Below, piece by piece: positions 39,059 to 53,832 of a stretch of 64,000 bases of DNA; the stretch's first letter is position 1; each line of letters begins with the position of its first letter. Both the position numbers and the translations under genes were made by a program. The notes beneath the pieces are model-generated. The model did no database searches, had not been told where the DNA came from, and saw only the letters and a program-made list of their open reading frames with translations. The stretch spans positions 907,099 through 971,098 of the forward strand of contig JAYKAV010002728.1 in NCBI GenBank assembly GCA_035582835.1, in the 5' to 3' direction. The DNA is from Phoebastria nigripes. Taxonomy: Eukaryota; Chordata; Aves; Procellariiformes; Diomedeidae.

Positions 39059-41082
39059 CATCTTCACGGTGTATACCAAAAGTAATGTAGCAAGTACATT
39101 GCAGTGAGAGAGGTGTTAGGTTAAACATGGGAAAAAAAATAGTTCTCATGTGAGAACAGCAAAACATTTTGAGTAAACTCTTTAAAGACACTGGGGTGTA
39201 TCTGCCACTGAAGATCTTCTACGACAAGTTAGAAAAACATCCTCCAGGAATGACGTAGGAATAGGTGAGCCTGCTTGGGAAGGAAAAAGGTCTAGGTGAT
39301 CACATGAAGCCTGTTCAAGTCTGGTGATTTCACANTAGTCTGAACAGGAACACAAAACCCCCACATTTTCTTTCTAAATATTAGTAGCTGTTTAAGCTAA
39401 CATTGCGTGAAATAATTATGTTTATATGAGTGAACATAGCCCTACATACCATAAGCTGTAGAAATGAAAACAGAGGAAAATATATGAGCATATGTGTCAC
39501 CGTTTCTCTTCTGCATTCCATTTCAATCTGTGTATCTGAAACTGATGAAGTATTAAAGTTCAGTTCTCATGCGAGGCTTGTTTAGCAGTACCCTTTTATA
39601 TTTCTCACAGTTAATTATATTGTTTCCATCTTTTCTTTGATTATTGTTATATTGTTCTTATATATTGTTCTTTGATTATGGTATATAAAGTGTTACCATA
39701 TTACTGACAGTTGAAAGAAGAAATGGCTGATGCCACTGGCAGTCCTAGAAATTACCACTTGTACTTCTTCGCTGTTTCTCTTCATGATCTGCCTTTTAAA
39801 AATTTATTTCAGAATCAGATTGGTTATATTGTCATCTTATTAAATCTTCTTTGAGTTAATAACCTGTAATGCAGTGAGCATGATTTAAATTGTACACATG
39901 ATTATAATAAAGAGTACAAGTAGCATGGTGATCAAATAAAATTAAATTACATACTGGGCTTCTAGATGACTGTGTAATTACTGTATTTTTAAATTTTGAT
40001 TACAAAGCAATAAATAAACTTTATTAGAAATCTTTATTAGAAATTAGGAGCAATCCCTCATCATTTGTGTCCATTTAAGTGATAGACTTTATATTATTTA
40101 GCACCAATATTTGTATCAAAAATAGAAATGATGTATGCTATGTCGGAGTGATACTTCAACATGGTGTTTGTCTCTGAGGAAGCAGAAATCTGCCCTGGAA
40201 AGACCCCATAGCCCCAGCCAAAACCCAAATCAAAAGACATGTCCCATGTGTGTATGTGTTCTGGTGTGTTTGGCAAGTGTGTGTTAGGTGTATTAAGGAC
40301 CAGGCTCGCTACTGCTTTCACTGCTTGATCAACATACATGCATTAATGGTTGTGTTTAGGTAAACATTAGATAGCAATATCAAAATAATAAAAATGGAAC
40401 ATAATAATAAAAATGTATTTAACACCTCATTCCTTCCTCTGCTCCCAAATAAATAATTCAAGTTAATCAATACAAGATTTTTTTTTTCAAAGCCTTGAGA
40501 ATCCTTTAGTTTGAAGAAACGTTGATAGACGTTGCTTCTGCTATACTTATGTTCTCGGAAACACTTTAGTATGAATATATCTGAAGACCTTCCTATTTGC
40601 CATTTGTATGTTTAAAAGGGACAAATAAATTAATCAAAAAATATAATTTCTGCTTTTGGGGATTTAATAAACTTCTGTACTTTGCACTAAATCTTAAGAA
40701 CTTAAAGGCTAAAGGTATAACTCTGTAAGTATGCTATGTATGTAAATAATTGTCTTTACATGAATAATCTTGCTGAATATATATACTACATATTTATGTT
40801 TGTTTAATTTTATATATGTATTTACCTAAGTGTTCTGTTGATGTTACAGAAAAAGTGAATAATTCACATCCAATACTAATACAGAATCTTATTAAAATAC
40901 AAAACCAAACAAGTAGGAAATAAGTTCAGGATGCATTCTGTATTTGTGCATGTATTCATGCAGAATTTAGGCATGTTACTTATTTTATTAGGATAAAATG
41001 TGGAATTAAGGCAGCTATTGTGATGTGAGATTAATCCGATTAAAACCAGAGAATATCTGTAGTAAACCAAAATGAAAAAAAG

Positions 41083-41098
41083 AAAAAAAAAAAAAAAA
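41083..41098. repeat. Poly-A run (16 A)
   Basis: An A16 run following an AAAAAAAG stretch, one of the few long A-runs on the + strand. Confidence 0.85.
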
Positions 41099-42001
41099 GG
41101 CGCAATGACTGCTGTCTACTGCTTTCTGATCCTCTCCTCTTGCAACTGGTATCTATAGCTGTGTATAAATGAGAGACTGTTAGGACTGTAAATATGCTTT
41201 TTCTCTCTGACATGTTTCCTGCTGGTTGCTTGGTTACCAGTACTTTGCCACGCGTACATGCAAGATATTAGCTTATTCTTCTGTCTTCACACTTCGAGCT
41301 TTAATGAGAAGATACATGATCAAAATTCATGTTTTTATTTCTCTGCATCTAGCTGTTAAGGGTTAAATGGCTTATTGTCCTAGAAGATTTAAAAGTAATC
41401 ATGCATAATTTATTGACTTCATATGGAAAAACAGGATGTTCCACTATATATGTCTTTCAGGGTTTTTTTGTGTGTGGTTTTTGGGTTTGTTTTGTTTTGT
41501 TTTGTTTTTTTTAAATATAAAAAAAATCAGAGAAAACCTTAGACATTAAGGCTTTTGCATATTATCACTTCTAGCATTTNAGGTTTTTAATGGTTCATAA
41601 AAATAATAAAATACATTGGGGATGGTGAAAGAGTAAAATTAGAAGAAAGTCTTAAAATTACCAATTTTTTTTTTTCCCCACACTTGGACAGTCAAAAGAG
41701 AATTCTGTTCTTTCTGATTTTAATCTCACACAATATTGTAATTTCAGGGTAGTTGCTTTTCTGTTTGTAGATTCCTCCTGACTTAGGTACAAAAAATACT
41801 CTTGCATATCATTTAATGAAGTTGCTACAATTTTTGCAGAGTTTTTATTGACAAAGGTATAGCTGTTAAGTTTTATCAATTTGACAATGTGTCCATACTT
41901 TAAACTGTTTTCTTTCCCTTTTAAAATGCGTGTGTGTTAATTTGTGTTCAGACCTACACACCAAACAGAACAGACAAATAATTTCTTCCCTCCATATTGT
42001 T

Positions 42002-42042
42002 ATATTGCGACACCTCCCCCCCCNCCCCCTTTTTTTTTTTTT
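42002..42042. repeat. C-run followed by T-run
   Basis: A C-rich stretch containing one N is directly followed by about 13 T. It is low-complexity sequence. Confidence 0.8.
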
Positions 42043-42802
42043 GGTGTGTGCCTTTGGGTGTGGTTAAATAGATGAAGGAAATTGGCGCTATCCTCCAAAA
42101 TATGAATGGTTTATTCACGTTAGTTTCTTCTGTGCTTGTTTGAAAAGATATTTTCATGTTCAGCTGAATCCATACAAGATGGCTAGACGCTGCATTACTT
42201 TCCTAGTTAGGAATTTTTGTTGGTGTGATGGGTCACACGCAGAACATGTGCATCCATATTGGACTAATTTCCCATGTGCTAGAGCCTTCAAAAGCTATGT
42301 TGAGAACTACGTTGAGATTTTCTGCTTTTGGGAATTCTATCCTTTGTAAAGATTTAACTACATTTCTTGTAACTGTCCTTAATGCAGCCTATGCACCCCT
42401 CTTCTTTCATTTCACCTATAGCCATTCTTTACTAGTCGCAATGAATTAACTGAATGACTTACTGTAAACCGTCATCATTCCCTTTCCCAATGATGGTGGT
42501 CTTTGCCATTTATCCTCTAACTTATCCACAGTATATTGTTAGTGTCAGGATCACTACAGAATGACATGTAGTATTTTAGGTATTTCTATCATATCTGTCA
42601 CCATGGTACCTAGTAGCTTTCTAGCTTTCAGCTAAGTGGAGTAAGGGGTTAAGAATGCAGATTAATATATGTTATTATATTTAACTGCCTGTTTTTAATT
42701 TTTTCCCCATATTTTCCATGGATAGCTGTGGAAGTAGGAAACTGAATTAATGGATCATCATTGAATAGATGAACAGAAGCATGGTCATGTTCCCCCATCT
42801 CC

Positions 42803-42840
42803 TCCCCTCCCCCCGCCCCCCCCAAAAAAAAAAAAAAAAA
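42803..42840. repeat. C-rich tract followed by A17
   Basis: CCTCCCCTCCCCCCGCCCCC is followed by a short C-run and 17 A. It is low-complexity sequence with no coding role seen. Confidence 0.85.
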
Positions 42841-45800
42841 TTAATATTTTATTTGTAAATAGTGTACCTGAGTCAAAAAGGCAAAGGTGTAAACAAATGG
42901 AGAAAATTCTTTAATGTCAGTTGAAGGCATGTTAATAGAATGATTATAACTTGAGAAGTCCAGACTTTTAAAATCAGTCTTCAATGCATGGAACTGTGCT
43001 TTCTTAAAATATTTTTTTCTGTACATCTTAATATTGGTAGCCGTTTTATAATTTCATGAATGTTAACTGATACATGTTACAAATGTGCCATTTTACAGTA
43101 ATTTTTGTAGTGAGTATGGCTTGGNGTATCAGATGTTGGAAGAGTAATGCCATAGTGATGTTTTCTGAAATCAATGTTCACTAATGAAAAATATATTCAG
43201 ATAAGATTGCATATTTAACTCTTTAGAGTACAAACTTCTTAAAGGCATTTAAAAAAGGCAATGTCAAAGTGTATTTTGGTATAAAGGAAAAAGTAGTAGA
43301 TCTTAATATTCCAACCTATTTTTGACAAGTCCTTGAGTATTAGTACATCTATAAAACATTTACAGATTTCTATTCACTTTTATCTCCTTGATATGGTTAA
43401 ATTATGTACATACGCATGGGTGTATGTAAAAAATATTTAAAAGTTGAACTACACTTTACTTGCCAATAGTTATTAGACCTGTGATTTTTTCCAAATTATA
43501 AACTTTAAGAGCTCCCTTATTTCATAGTTATCTTCTTTTGAAGGTTTTAATGTAGATGTGTTTATGACACTGCTTTTAAAAATTAGTCCCATCTTGAGAC
43601 TTTAAAAAAAAATGATAACTTACTGTTCTTTTCCAAATTCCATTTTCAAAGTTGTGCTCCCCCTCATCTTTCATCCCCTAAATACTTAGATATACTGAAT
43701 TAATGGCAGTAGAAGAGTGAATGCAGGAAAAACAACTTTTCAGACTCTCAAAATATCTTCTTAAAAGGTACAGTTCTTGCTAAATCTGCCAGATGCTTTA
43801 ATATATACTACACAGTAAAAAATCTGCATTTGCAAAGTGCTTGAAAAAATGTACGTAAAAGGTCACTAATCGTCTTAGGAGAAACAGAATATAATAAATT
43901 TCTATTAAGTGCATTTTCTTCTGTTTTCCTTAATTTTTCTTCTTCTTTCTCTCTCTCTTTTTTAAAAAAATGTTTCCTCAACAGCTAAAACAATTTGAAC
44001 TTTTCTTAGCCTAAACCTTATACTGTTACTGTTCTACTTTTCTTATGGTTACATGTATTAGCCTAGGACCATGAAAAAGAATCACTATGTAGGGCTTCCA
44101 GAGTGGAAGACAATTTATCTCAAGTATGAAGCAATATGTGCACAGTGGACAAACTTATTTTCTTGGGTTTTCTACTTATCTTTAGTGAAAAATGGTATGC
44201 ATTCAAGAATCCAAAGCATTGCAGAATGCACAAATGGATTAGGATTATGAAGTTTCATTGCCATGCAACATAAAAGGTTACCTTTTCTCCTTAAAGTGGA
44301 TCAGGAAGGTTAGGAAATTCTCTAAAATGAAATTAAATAATGCTTAAACTCCCTTCTAGATTCTTTCTAGGATAAAGTAATGTAGGATGGTTTTTGGAGA
44401 AGAGGAAAGATGGCTTCTGCAAGTGTGAAAAATACTAATCATACTGTGAATTCCTACTGCATCATGTTAAAACTTTAAATTGAATAAAAAATACTCTTCC
44501 CATTACTTATGAGGCAACAATAAAATTCATTGTATTACTACCTCTTTGACATTTTTAGATTTAGATAATATTTTCAGAAAAAGAGAATAAATATAATAAG
44601 TGAGTTTAGGTACTCAACACAGTAGAGTCTCAAGTCTGGTTCTGGTTCCTTCTACTTTTTTTCCCCATATTTTAGGCATCTGCTTTAATGTTAGCACTGA
44701 AAATGTTAGCATTGAAAAATCTAATGTAGATAAATGTATAGGTTAAAGTTTAAAATGCTTTGTGAGGTAGTTAATTATTTTATAAAGTGACTTTTCTTCC
44801 TTTCAGGAAGATTATGTGTATAATAGATGAACTGTGCCTGTAATCTGATAACTTCTTTAGGAGCTACCAGCATCATTCTGATTTTTGGACTATTGCAATT
44901 AACTGCCTTAATAAAGGGAGAAAAAAATTCTTAAATGGAACTACACAAATATCAATCTTTACTTTTTAAATGAAATTCAGTTACCTCTCTGTTTCAGTAA
45001 ATCCAGTTTAAACTCTTTACATTCTAAAGATAACACCAGTAGTAAAACTCTGAAATTATTTAATTCACATAGTAGACTTCTTGTATATCATGCTAATTAA
45101 ACTGTATACAAACACATGCGGAATGTGTCTACTTACTGTTTCTTAAGAAGCTGTCCATAGTTTCAAATAGTGTGAGTGGTTTTATGATGTGTGAAAATGA
45201 AGGGCACAGAAAAAAATCTGTTGCTTTCTTTTTGTAGTATATAAAAACATAGACAGATGACTGTCCAGTGGAAGAAAGTAACTTGCATTAAGATGAAACG
45301 GTATTAAATGAAGTGTATTGAAAATTGGGAGGGTATATAACAGTACTATTTGTTAGGTTATTCAGCCCCTTCCTAACACTATTCAGTTTAGGTAAGCTTC
45401 TTTGGTCAGGGTCTGTGTCAATCAAGACTATGACAGCTACTGCTTGGTGGTTTGTATGTTGGAGTTATTTGTCTTTTTGTGAATCGGACCGAGACCCTCT
45501 GGCTTATTTAAGTATGTGTTCTTGTACAAATCAGGTAGTGACAGTTGTGGGATGTCTGGTCTTGCATATAGAGTCATAAGAAATCTGGAGGTGAAACCTT
45601 CACTTCCAAGTTTTAATCCTCTCATCTGCCTGGCCTCTCCACACCAGAGGGTTCCAGCATTATTACTAGCTTCTGATGGTTTCTCCGGTAGTCTAAACAA
45701 GAAGTTTCCAAACCGTGATGTGTGTTTATATGCATGTCAAATGACACGGAAACTGCTTCAAGATGATGTTTAAAAAATAAAAATTATCTAACTTTCCTGT

Positions 45801-47216
45801 TTTTCTGGAGGAGATTGAAAGCAGTTCAGATAGTATGTGCCCCATCCCCAGTTCTGTGCAGGCCTGAAGAGAAGCCATGGGCTGCCACTGCTTGTCACCC
45901 CAATGGGAGAAGCAGCAGTGGAGAAGCATCTTCTTTCCCCAGGAGCATGGGCTACTTAAAATTGTGCCTGAAAGGCTATGTAACTTTTAATCTTAAAACA
46001 TGAATAATCTTTCATTATCCTTTTTGAATCCTTTTCCTTCATAAAGTAGTTTGGTACTAAAATGTCAAATAGTTGAAAGTTTCTACAAAAATGGCAAATA
46101 TTTCCTCTTATGTCACTTTCCATAGCCATTAGGAAATGGGAATGTGTCTTCACTAATGGAGCTGGAGGCAGGTATTGATTTGGAGCTTTATGGCTGTCTA
46201 TACATGTATTGACATCTGCTGTTCTTTAATTGCTGTTGTTTATTCAATTACAAACAAAATGATTGCTATCTAATCCTATCCCAATATACTATCGGTATCA
46301 TATTAAATTTTGAGGGGAATTTGCTCAGAAAATGGTGCAGATTTTCTAGATCTAAGTTAAGCCTATTTAATAAGAGCAATAAGATAAAAACCCCTCAGAA
46401 ATAGTAGCTTGAGATGAATTAAGCTTTTATTTAGAGTTCCTTACTTTGCAGTTCTTAAAGGTCTCAAAATGCTGTCTCCAGTGGTTTTCAACAGTGAAAC
46501 GCAGAATGTTGCTTTAAAAAATGCCAACTCAGCAGAGTGAAGAGCAGTTAGCCTGAAGGCAGGGGAGAGGCTGAAGTGAACATAAAGGCTTCTTTCTTTC
46601 CTCCAGTTCCTCAGTTTAGTTTCAGTGTTGTCATCTGTGTTCAGGTAAACAGTTGACTGAAATTTTGATCTTAATGAAATTGGAGAAAGAGCAAATTCAC
46701 ATTGTAGTTCTGGTATTAATTTTTAATGCTAGCTTTATCTTGAGGTTTTTGAACATGTTTGCATGGCTGATCATGCTCATGAGTGACTGTATCCTGAAGA
46801 TACACATAGAACCAGCCTTGTCTATGCTAGATGTCTATGCTGTAATTTTTAAAATGTTTCCTCGTGAGTGTAAGTTTGTATTACCTGCACTTGATATTTT
46901 GTATGTGTCTAATGGGGTATCAGTGAAATTCCCCTAGTATAGATTTAGTTTTCTATTTCTAAGATGGCTTATATATCAGAGGCTCCTTTTAAAGTCTGAA
47001 GTAGAGAGATTTAAAATTAAATGGTCCCTTCTGCAGCCCTTAATTTCAATGTTAATGATGGTAATAGTGGAAATAATCACTGCCATTTCCTCTGTCCCCT
47101 TTACAAGCTTAAGAAAAATCTATGTCACTAATTTGTTTATATAATGCATTTTGCAAACTAATTTACTAGATGCAGTAGTACAAATAATCCTTTAAATAGC
47201 ATTATAGATTAAAGGA

Positions 47217-47335
47217 CAGATTCCGCCACCTTCATTCATATTAAGTTACGCCCTATTTTGCAAGCAATTCTTTTGGTTTTAATAGGACCACTGTAAGGGT
47301 AGAATTCCACTGAAGCAGAACCTCTTTGTTTCACT
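47217..47335. repeat. Possible ancient sauropsid interspersed repeat
   Basis: ACAGATTCCGCCACCTTCAT, AGTTACGCCCTATTTTG and TTTTAATAGGACCACTGTAA show weak, ordered similarity to an old interspersed repeat of turtles, crocodilians and birds. That repeat's core reads roughly as GATTCTGCCACCCTTACTCA, then AGTCCCATTGACTTCAATGG. The match is heavily diverged and the family name is not known to me with confidence. Confidence 0.3.
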
Positions 47336-50300
47336 TGGGATTTAGTTGTATAGTTTTAAATTCATTGTACCATTTTATGCTCTCTCATATAAGTAGCTGT
47401 GTATAATTAAGGGAAGTGTGAGTTTCTTAGAAAATATAATCATCTCATTTTCTAAGATTGCCTTTCAGCTTGCTTCCGTCCTCTGTCTTTCTCCCAAGTA
47501 GATACTCTGTTTCTTCATTTACATGTAGAGGAGTAGAATATGTGTGTTAAAAAGCCTTGACAGTAAAAGAATCTGAAAGAGGTAAAAGAGGGTTATTAAA
47601 CAGTCAGGTATGAACCATAAATCAGTCAAGTAAGGCAATAATAGCACATTTTCTAGCCCTCTTCCCCATATTTTATTCATTATTTGTTTTATAATAACAT
47701 CTATATGCTTCACAGTAAGATTCACTGGAAGATAAATTCCTTTCTCTGAAGACCTTATAAACTTAGGTATTCAGAAATGTAATATATTAAAGTTCCTACC
47801 AAACTCTGCTAGTAACCAGGAAACACAATGTATAACAATTAAATTAGAAAGTAAATGGGCATTAAGGTGTCAGAAAAATTCAGTTGTTTTTCTGTGATTT
47901 AAATGAAAATGTTTGTGAAGGTTATAGCCTTCTGTCTGTCATATCTTAATGATTTCATTTTGGAAAGTCATTAACATGAATCAGAGTAAGCAGAAGACTG
48001 TGTAGTCAGCCCAAGACTTGACAGTGACAAGGAAATTTTTTAATAATGCCATGAGATAATACCCTGATAACAAAAAGGGTCTTTTCTGAAAGCTCTTCTT
48101 TAAAACAGATTTTCCCATGGGCAAGAGAACTAATAAGTTTATTTTCTTTACAGTTTTGTTTCTTCATGCTCATTTCTCTGTTCCTAGCTTTTTTGTCTGG
48201 ACAATTGTCAGTCCATGCTGTTACTGGTTTAGAGTTACAGATTTGCTGATTGCCCTGCTGGTTGCTGCATTTTTTTGAATTAATAAGAGGATGAGTTTTA
48301 ATTGTCATTCCTTTGATAAACACATTCAAGGGCTCTTCTTTACGTGATGAGTGTTGGTCACAAAACTTGGACCTTCACCTGTTCAAAAGCTTCACCTGCT
48401 GTTATATTTAATTGAAATTTGCCAAATAGATCAGAAGTTATGGGTAGGTGGACAAATGGTATATCTCATAAACCATGTTTCCTTAAGAATTATTCTTTTA
48501 AGTAACTAAATATATCCCAAAATGAACTAACTCAGTGTATGTTCTTTTATGCATTTGGTGGGGTTTTTATTGTTACATTTTTGTGTGGTTGTTAAACATG
48601 TTGCACGTACATTTTTAATATGGTATTTGTTATATTCCTTTAAAATAATTTCTTGCTGAAAGATCAATATCCTCTGAAAACAAGTCTTTGTATAAATTGG
48701 TTATTGCTTATTGAAAGCACTGTAAATTGTTTTAGTTACTTAAACTATCCCAAAGGTTGTAAGGAAGAAAACGCTCACAAGTATTTTAGGAATAGTAGGA
48801 AGTATGGTCCTAATCATATCATTAGGACAGCAAGCTATTCCAGCCATGGATGCACTTAATTACAGCAGAAGATACTTTCATTTTATCTGGGATTGGTAGA
48901 AAATACTCCCCCTTTCTTTCACATCTCACTTCAGTCCTGTAACAATTTCAACTCTTCTGTTTGTTTATAAATTCCAAGTTGTTTTCATTCTTTCCTATGA
49001 GGATAAACTTAGGAGAATGTCAGTCATATTTATGGACATGTATTTTTCACACTCATTAGCTAATGTTATCCTAGAAATAATATGCAGGCTTGTGAGTCTG
49101 AGAGAAAAGAACCCATCTATCGTAATTTCTCTGCAAAGATTTAGATACTGAGACGGCCATGTTATATGAGGCAGTTGCATGCCATAGCCTTGTTCTGTCC
49201 AAATGCAGAACTAACATAAACAAAACTTTATTATATTTTGTAGTTATTTTGTCCTCTAAGTGCTTAGTTAGATGTTTTTATTTTTGACTACTCTTGATTC
49301 ATCCAATGAAGATATGTGGGACTTAGGGGCAGGGAGGGAAGAAAACAAAACTTTAAAAAAGGCCCAAAAAGAATGGCTGTGTTGGAATTTTTCTGTCTGA
49401 ATTAGAATGTCATTTGAAGTGTCACCTTTTTATGATTTAATAAAATAGCATTTATAAATTGCTGAAAGCTTTCGTTGTTTTGTTACCGGAGAAGGATGAG
49501 GATACGGCAGTGAGGGATGCCTTAATTATTTTCTTTGCTAGCACCGGCAACTGAAAATGCTAGATTCTTGCCAGCTTTTAATAAACCACTTAATAGGACT
49601 TGAATTTTGGGAGAGGATAGGCATGACACAATATGCTGGCGGAGTAAAATAAAAAATAGACCACTCAAATTCAATAAATTTCTATTTAAAAGTGCAAACA
49701 TTTCCAGCTCTAATCCTGTATTACTGTAAAATAATTGAAAAAATACTGATATATATTAATAAATACTGGAATACTTAATTCCAGATTTTTAATACTCTGT
49801 TTTGAGGCAGTTGTGAAGTACGAAGAAATTAAGGTGTAAGAAGGTTTACGTTTTCCTTTACATTTTCCTCTGCCAGCAGTTAATAATCTAGATCATTGGT
49901 ACTTAGTATAAAGATACAGAATGCCGGTAACTAATAAGGATAGCACGACAGTGCAAATGAAAACTGTAAACATCATGATCCTGATTTTTTTTTCAGTATA
50001 GAACAATCTTGTTGTCGTGTTCAATTATAATTTGCTGGTTAACTGTCCTTCTGAGTCAGCCATTATATCATTTATGAAAACAGAAGCTACTTAGGTACTT
50101 TCACTAATTGCTGTCCTTTTTTTTTTTTTGATAGAATTGCTGTTAAGCTCGATTTCTGATTAGCAGTGCAAGAAATAGCAAGGCTGAGGGCTCTTCAATT
50201 CAGATACAGAAAACTATCACATTTGCCGCTAGATACTAAAAATCTCAGGAGCTTGGTTTGGTTTGTTTTTTTGTTTGTTTGTTAGGCATACAATTTTAAA

Positions 50301-50410
50301 CCTTTTCTCCTACCCAGGTTTTGTGGGTTTTTTTGGTGTTTTTTAAAAAATCTTGATGTGTTTATACATATATTGATGCATTGACTCTTAGTTAGTGGGT
50401 GGTTTTTTTT

Positions 50411-50412
<2 letters not shown>

Positions 50413-50466
<54 letters not shown>
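50413..50466. repeat. Very long poly-T run (54 T)
   Basis: 54 consecutive T on the + strand, preceded by T8 and CC. If it is a retroposed poly-A tail it would belong to a minus-strand copy with its body to the right of 50466, but I recognise no gene or SINE there. Draft assemblies often misreport such lengths. Confidence 0.9.
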
Positions 50467-50468
<2 letters not shown>

Positions 50469-53400
50469 CAGATTTATATTAGAGAGGAGCATAGACTGCT
50501 ATCTCCCTTTCAAATTCAGTTGATATTGCACTTTGTATCCAGTTCTTATATATTGACAAATAGACACACACATATGTGTATTCCTACTGTAAGCTTCATT
50601 TCTTTGGGAGACCAGGCTAACAACTATGTCAGTGCAGAGGAAAATACAAAATTATTCCTGTGGTTGAAAATGGAGAGAGTTATTCCAGGGAGAGCGCAGT
50701 CTTGACAATTTGTGTTTGAGAATGCAATTAGAAGAACAGGGAGTGGCAAGGGAATCGCACAAGAAATTCGTGTTACTGTAGCGAAAATGAGATGTGCTAT
50801 CTAGGATTTTTAAAGAGAGAGAAATCTAAAAACCTGAAATAAAAGATTTATTTAGAAGTGGGCAGCACATCTTTCACTCTTTTTTAGTGATGAAACAGGA
50901 TTGTTTGTCATATCTGTCCCTCATTGGAGGAAATGAGCTTTACATCCCTGTCTTGCATTTTTTGACAAATTTGACTTCAGAGATGATTACTCACCTCCAA
51001 CTTTTGTTTTGTATGGATTAGAACTTAAAATGAATCCAATGCTGTGTAGCCAGTTATGACTGATTCCCTTGCTACTGAAGTTGAAGAGAGATACTCAGTC
51101 TCTCCAGAGGTTTTGTTTTGGATGTCAGAGTCAGTTAACACCTGTTTAGTTAATGAAATAATGTCTTTGAAGTCCTGACTATGGTCAATGAGGCAACAGG
51201 ACCTTTAGACATGGAACAAGCTAGAAAAAGGATACAATTCCATATAACTGTCTTAAAACTGTACAAATTGTCTTAAAACCATACATGTATATGCACATCT
51301 CATGTGTTTTGAGGAGAAGAATTACAGAGAGTGCAGAGAATGAAAACCACAAAATACTAAAAATTCAGGGTAAAAGTTAACTTTAAGGGAGAGTCCTGCC
51401 ACAGTTACAGAAAGACTGCTGTCCTTAGCAAGTATTTTATAGAGCTTCTGGTATTTTAAGAGTTAGGCCTTGTAATATAGGCTTTATTAGGTAGGCTTTA
51501 TAAGTATTAGGGCAAGACTACTGTGTGACAGCACAAGCACTTTACAGTACTTTCAGTTATGAACAGTTTTATCCATGCATAGCCATGTAACTTCTGCAGC
51601 ACCATAGCTGATATTATGCAATTTCATTTACTTACTAAAGAACATAATATTTTAATAAGGCCTTTGATTTTCCAGGTGTGGTGTATTTGTACTATGGAAG
51701 TGGAAGACTTCAGGGTAAAGTGTTTTTAGAATGTGTCTTCCTTTTAGAACAAGTATCTGTGCCAGCCTACACACAGATACTTAGAGCTGTTTAATAATTG
51801 CTTTCTCCCGTGAGGCTCCTTGGCCCTGAAATAAGAACCAGCATGGTTAACCCTGATTAAAACAAATAGATTAATTTCTTACTAAAATGAAAGACCTCTT
51901 TTTAATCATTCAGCTTCATGCTGTTTAGAAAAAATTTCAATTATTAAAAGGCTGCTGTAATTTAATGGACTAGAAAGACTCTGCACTTCATTAGATTGTA
52001 TGAAATGCCATGTTTTTTCTTGATACACAAATTATTCACCTTATATTCTCAAACTATCTAAGCTTTCATCTTGTTGGATGTCAATTTAAATCCTAAATTT
52101 GACCCATAAACTTTGAAAATTAAAATACTTTCTCTGTAAAGTACTCATAAAAATAATGGTGAGTACTTTCATGAGTCTAAGTCTTGTAACTTCATGAGCA
52201 ATGCTTCTTGTGAAGTAGAAGTGCAGTCTACTTCCTTATTTATACAAAGTAGGAAACATGTAAACTGTAGGCATCTCAATAAAGCAATAAGAACAAAAGG
52301 CAGGTGTTGGAGATGGTTACATCTATGCATGTGGTTGCCCACGGACAGGCTCCAGGTGGTCCAGGTGTGAGCAAGCTGCACTCCAGAAGCCATGTGAGCA
52401 AATGAAGTATGATGACCCCATGTTCAGTGTGAGTGTTGTTATTGTTTTGTTGTCAACTTTTTTGTCAGCTGACTGCTTCATCTGAATTTTGACTTTAAAT
52501 AACACTGAATCTAATTGATTCTTTATTTTAATCTGAGGCTTAAATCAGAGGAATACCAGAGAAATAAAAAATACTTAACAGTAAATAAAGCCAAATTAAA
52601 TGACTGTTNGGTGATGCGTTTTACTTCCGTGGTTTCAGTTTACAGGATAAACCTGCTTTTTCATTCTGTGGACAGGGTTCATATGATCACACTATGCTTA
52701 CTGCAGGTATGTATAGAAAAAGATCTCTGAGCTGTCTTACTTGTATGCTCTGGATGCATCTATGCTGGTGGTTTAGTTTGGGTAAAGAAATGCGGTTTTG
52801 AAGTGAATCTCTCAGTCATCCCACCTTACTGTGNTTTGGTTCATACCACACATGATGGTTTGGTTAGTACAGATTTTTTTCCCTTCAGAAATATATCCCT
52901 ATTCATAGAGAGTCCTTCACTGTAGACTTCTGAAGAAAACGTGGTAAAGTTGTTTTGAAAGTCATCAAGTTTTTATTTCCAGTGAGTTTAGCTTAACAGA
53001 TAGGAACTATTTGTGAGAAAAATTGGTGTAGGCAGTCTGTTCCCAAATCTGATGTACTTGCTTTTAGGTTTCAGGATATACTAATTCCAGCAGGTTTACT
53101 GTATTTGTTTACATATCTCAGGAAGTTTGTGCTTTGTTTTGGTTTCGTATGAGACTTACCTATAGAGTTATGCAACTTTTGTTAGTTATCCACTTGTGTC
53201 TTATACAAAGAGATAGGATGTTTACTTTCTTCAGCTGCATCATTTTTTAAACCAAAGCTGCTTGCCTCTTCCACATGTAGACAGTTGGCTTAAATCTGTT
53301 CTTTTTCTAGGAGTGGACTTTCACCGTAGTTGATATCTCAAGCTGTCTTTTTAAAAAAGATGATCCTCTTTAAAAATAAGACTCTCTTGACTATAATAGG

Positions 53401-53804
53401 ATGCCTGCCTGTATAATTTTGTTTATTATTTAATTTCAGGGTGACTGACTGATAGTTTATTAGTGTATTTTATGATGGAAAATTCTTATAAATAAAATGA
53501 AATAAAAATTAAGCAGTTTGGCATCACAGAAATGTATGAGGCATCATAGAGATAATTGCAAGAATATAGACCGATGGAGGGTATTTTAAAGGATTTTAAC
53601 TTGTTATCTATCATAATGTTTCAAGCTTCTTAGTAAATGGTGTTTTTATGTTGTTTTCTCTTTCATTTCAGCTCTAAACTGGGTACTAGTGGCTTTGCTG
53701 ACTTTCTGTACAAGTTCCAGTCATTTTGATATGATGATCTTTTCTTTACTGTATTTTGAAGTGAAAAGATAAGGAATACTGCAACAATGTTGATTTTTAA
53801 TAGG

Positions 53805-53832
53805 ATAATAATAATAATAATAATAATAATAA
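53805..53832. repeat. (AAT)n microsatellite
   Basis: About nine perfect ATA/AAT units in a row, a trinucleotide microsatellite. Confidence 0.92.

Noticed and set aside
38457..39107. A 216-codon open stretch on the + strand, the longest in the window
   Set aside because: It lies almost wholly within an antisense CR1 3' region. CR1 antisense DNA often stays open by composition, and no protein domain is visible.
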